From positions 1-32,738 of the forward strand of contig JAISOX010000174.1 in the NCBI GenBank assembly GCA_031275325.1: DNA of 32,738 nucleotides, read 5' to 3'. Source of the DNA: Treponema sp. (GTDB lineage Bacteria; Spirochaetota; Spirochaetia; Treponematales; Breznakiellaceae). Positions 32,312 to 32,738 of this stretch are shown here, piece after piece; position 1 is the first letter of the stretch, and the number at the start of each line of letters is the position of its first letter. Below the pieces are notes generated by a model that did not search any database, had not been told where the DNA came from, and saw nothing but the letters and a program-made list of their open reading frames with translations. The position numbers and the translations under genes were made by a program.

Positions 32312-32738
32312 CTATATAACCGCTCGTTCCAGGAAGGCCGGAAGCAGGGTTCCTGAATAGGCGCTGAACTTCAAGGTTCCCGTCCCCGCGCCGGCTCTGA
32401 TTATTACCAGGGCTTTTCCTCCAGAGGTAATGGTTTTCGGCAGGGCATACCCCCAATGGCCTCTTATGTCCGGGGAGCAGGAACCCAGGATGATCCCGTC
32501 CCCGGCCAAGGCGAATTCCACCAGCCTTTCCTCGTTGGGACAGAGAACGCCCGTTTCATCGGTGATGGCAACTTCCACATGAGCAATATCGCCGGCGGCA
32601 AGAACATCTTTGTCCGGACGCAGCAGTATCCGCCGGGGAGGGCCGGCGGTCCTGAGTATATGTGAACAGACTTCTTTCCCTTTCCGGTATCCGATGGTTT
32701 TTACTTCTCCCGGAGCATATTCAAAGGTCCATTCGATG
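32312..32738 (-). CDS. GH2 glycosidase (beta-galactosidase/glucuronidase-like), C-terminal part
   Basis: The minus-strand frame is open from the right edge of the window to a stop at 32312 and gives about 141 residues. The ORF-track start (GTG at 32578) is internal. The sequence matches the C-terminal Ig-like domains of GH2 enzymes: WTFEYAPGEVKTIGYRKGKEV, ILRTAGPPRRILLRPD and VEVAITDETGVLCPNEERLVEFALAG, followed by GDGIILG. These correspond to the usual 'pyxPGELkavay.dGkev' and 'vevtDa.G..vP.a...v.F.v.G' patterns. The catalytic domain lies outside the window, so the substrate cannot be told. It converges on array C. Confidence 0.88.
   Translation of the reverse strand, partial: IEWTFEYAPGEVKTIGYRKGKEVCSHILRTAGPPRRILLRPDKDVLAAGDIAHVEVAITDETGVLCPNEERLVEFALAGDGIILGSCSPDIRGHWGYALPKTITSGGKALVIIRAGAGTGTLKFSAYSGTLLPAFLERAVI

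Overview
The window looks like a chromosomal segment of a spirochete of the genus Treponema. The base composition appears to be close to 50% GC by eye. Three things support this: a spirochete/chlamydia-type V-ATPase operon (E, DUF2764, A, B, D, I, K), the lnt-hup-rpsT neighbourhood, and the mreBCD-PBP2-rodA block. Together with sugar-utilisation genes (galM, a GH57-like protein, a GH2 glycosidase) and free-living style bioenergetics, this fits a gut (for example termite-gut) treponeme better than T. pallidum. The species assignment is inference only.

Layout. 1-549: a 21-bp tandem array (A) running off the left edge. 567-4002 (minus): zinc-ribbon mini-protein, rpsT, hup, lnt and a response regulator. 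4126-6865 (minus): an orphan degenerate receiver, an exported TPR-like protein and ispG. 6914-14353 (minus): the seven-gene V-ATPase operon, with a good extended -10 promoter at 14488-14516. 14644-14958: a second 21-bp array (B), then galM (minus). 16320 onward (plus): a promoter, a membrane-anchored TPR protein, then mreB, mreC, mreD, PBP2 and rodA (rod elongation machinery). This continues into a DUF212/YuiD-like membrane protein, an unrecognised 520-residue membrane protein, and five translationally coupled Rnf-like genes (C, D, G, E, A). 29701-31653: a GH57-like protein. 31681-32252: a third 21-bp array (C). 32312-32738 (minus): the C-terminal part of a GH2 beta-galactosidase-like protein running off the right edge.

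How the genes fit together. The V-ATPase rotor subunit carries the residues that bind Na+ in the Enterococcus hirae homologue, so a sodium cycle is plausible. An Rnf-type complex would be a natural partner. However, the Rnf-like operon here is unusual. It has no rnfB. RnfA lacks both, and RnfE at least one, of the membrane Cys that hold the canonical intramembrane Fe-S cluster. RnfD has a shortened flavinylation motif, and RnfG ends before its flavin site. The RnfC nucleotide/flavin motif is eroded while its two 4Fe-4S motifs are intact. The genes remain open and overlapping, so this looks like a maintained but cofactor-depleted Rnf derivative and is the best candidate for an undescribed system.

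The second unusual theme is the three sequence-unrelated tandem arrays. All have exactly 21-bp units, all sit just beyond the 3' end of a gene, and all have a small dyad inside each unit. In array A the dyad is kept in different base versions. Two further proteins in the window (the orphan receiver and the GH57-like protein) have lost their expected catalytic residues. Family assignments and residue alignments were made from memory of the families, without database searches.
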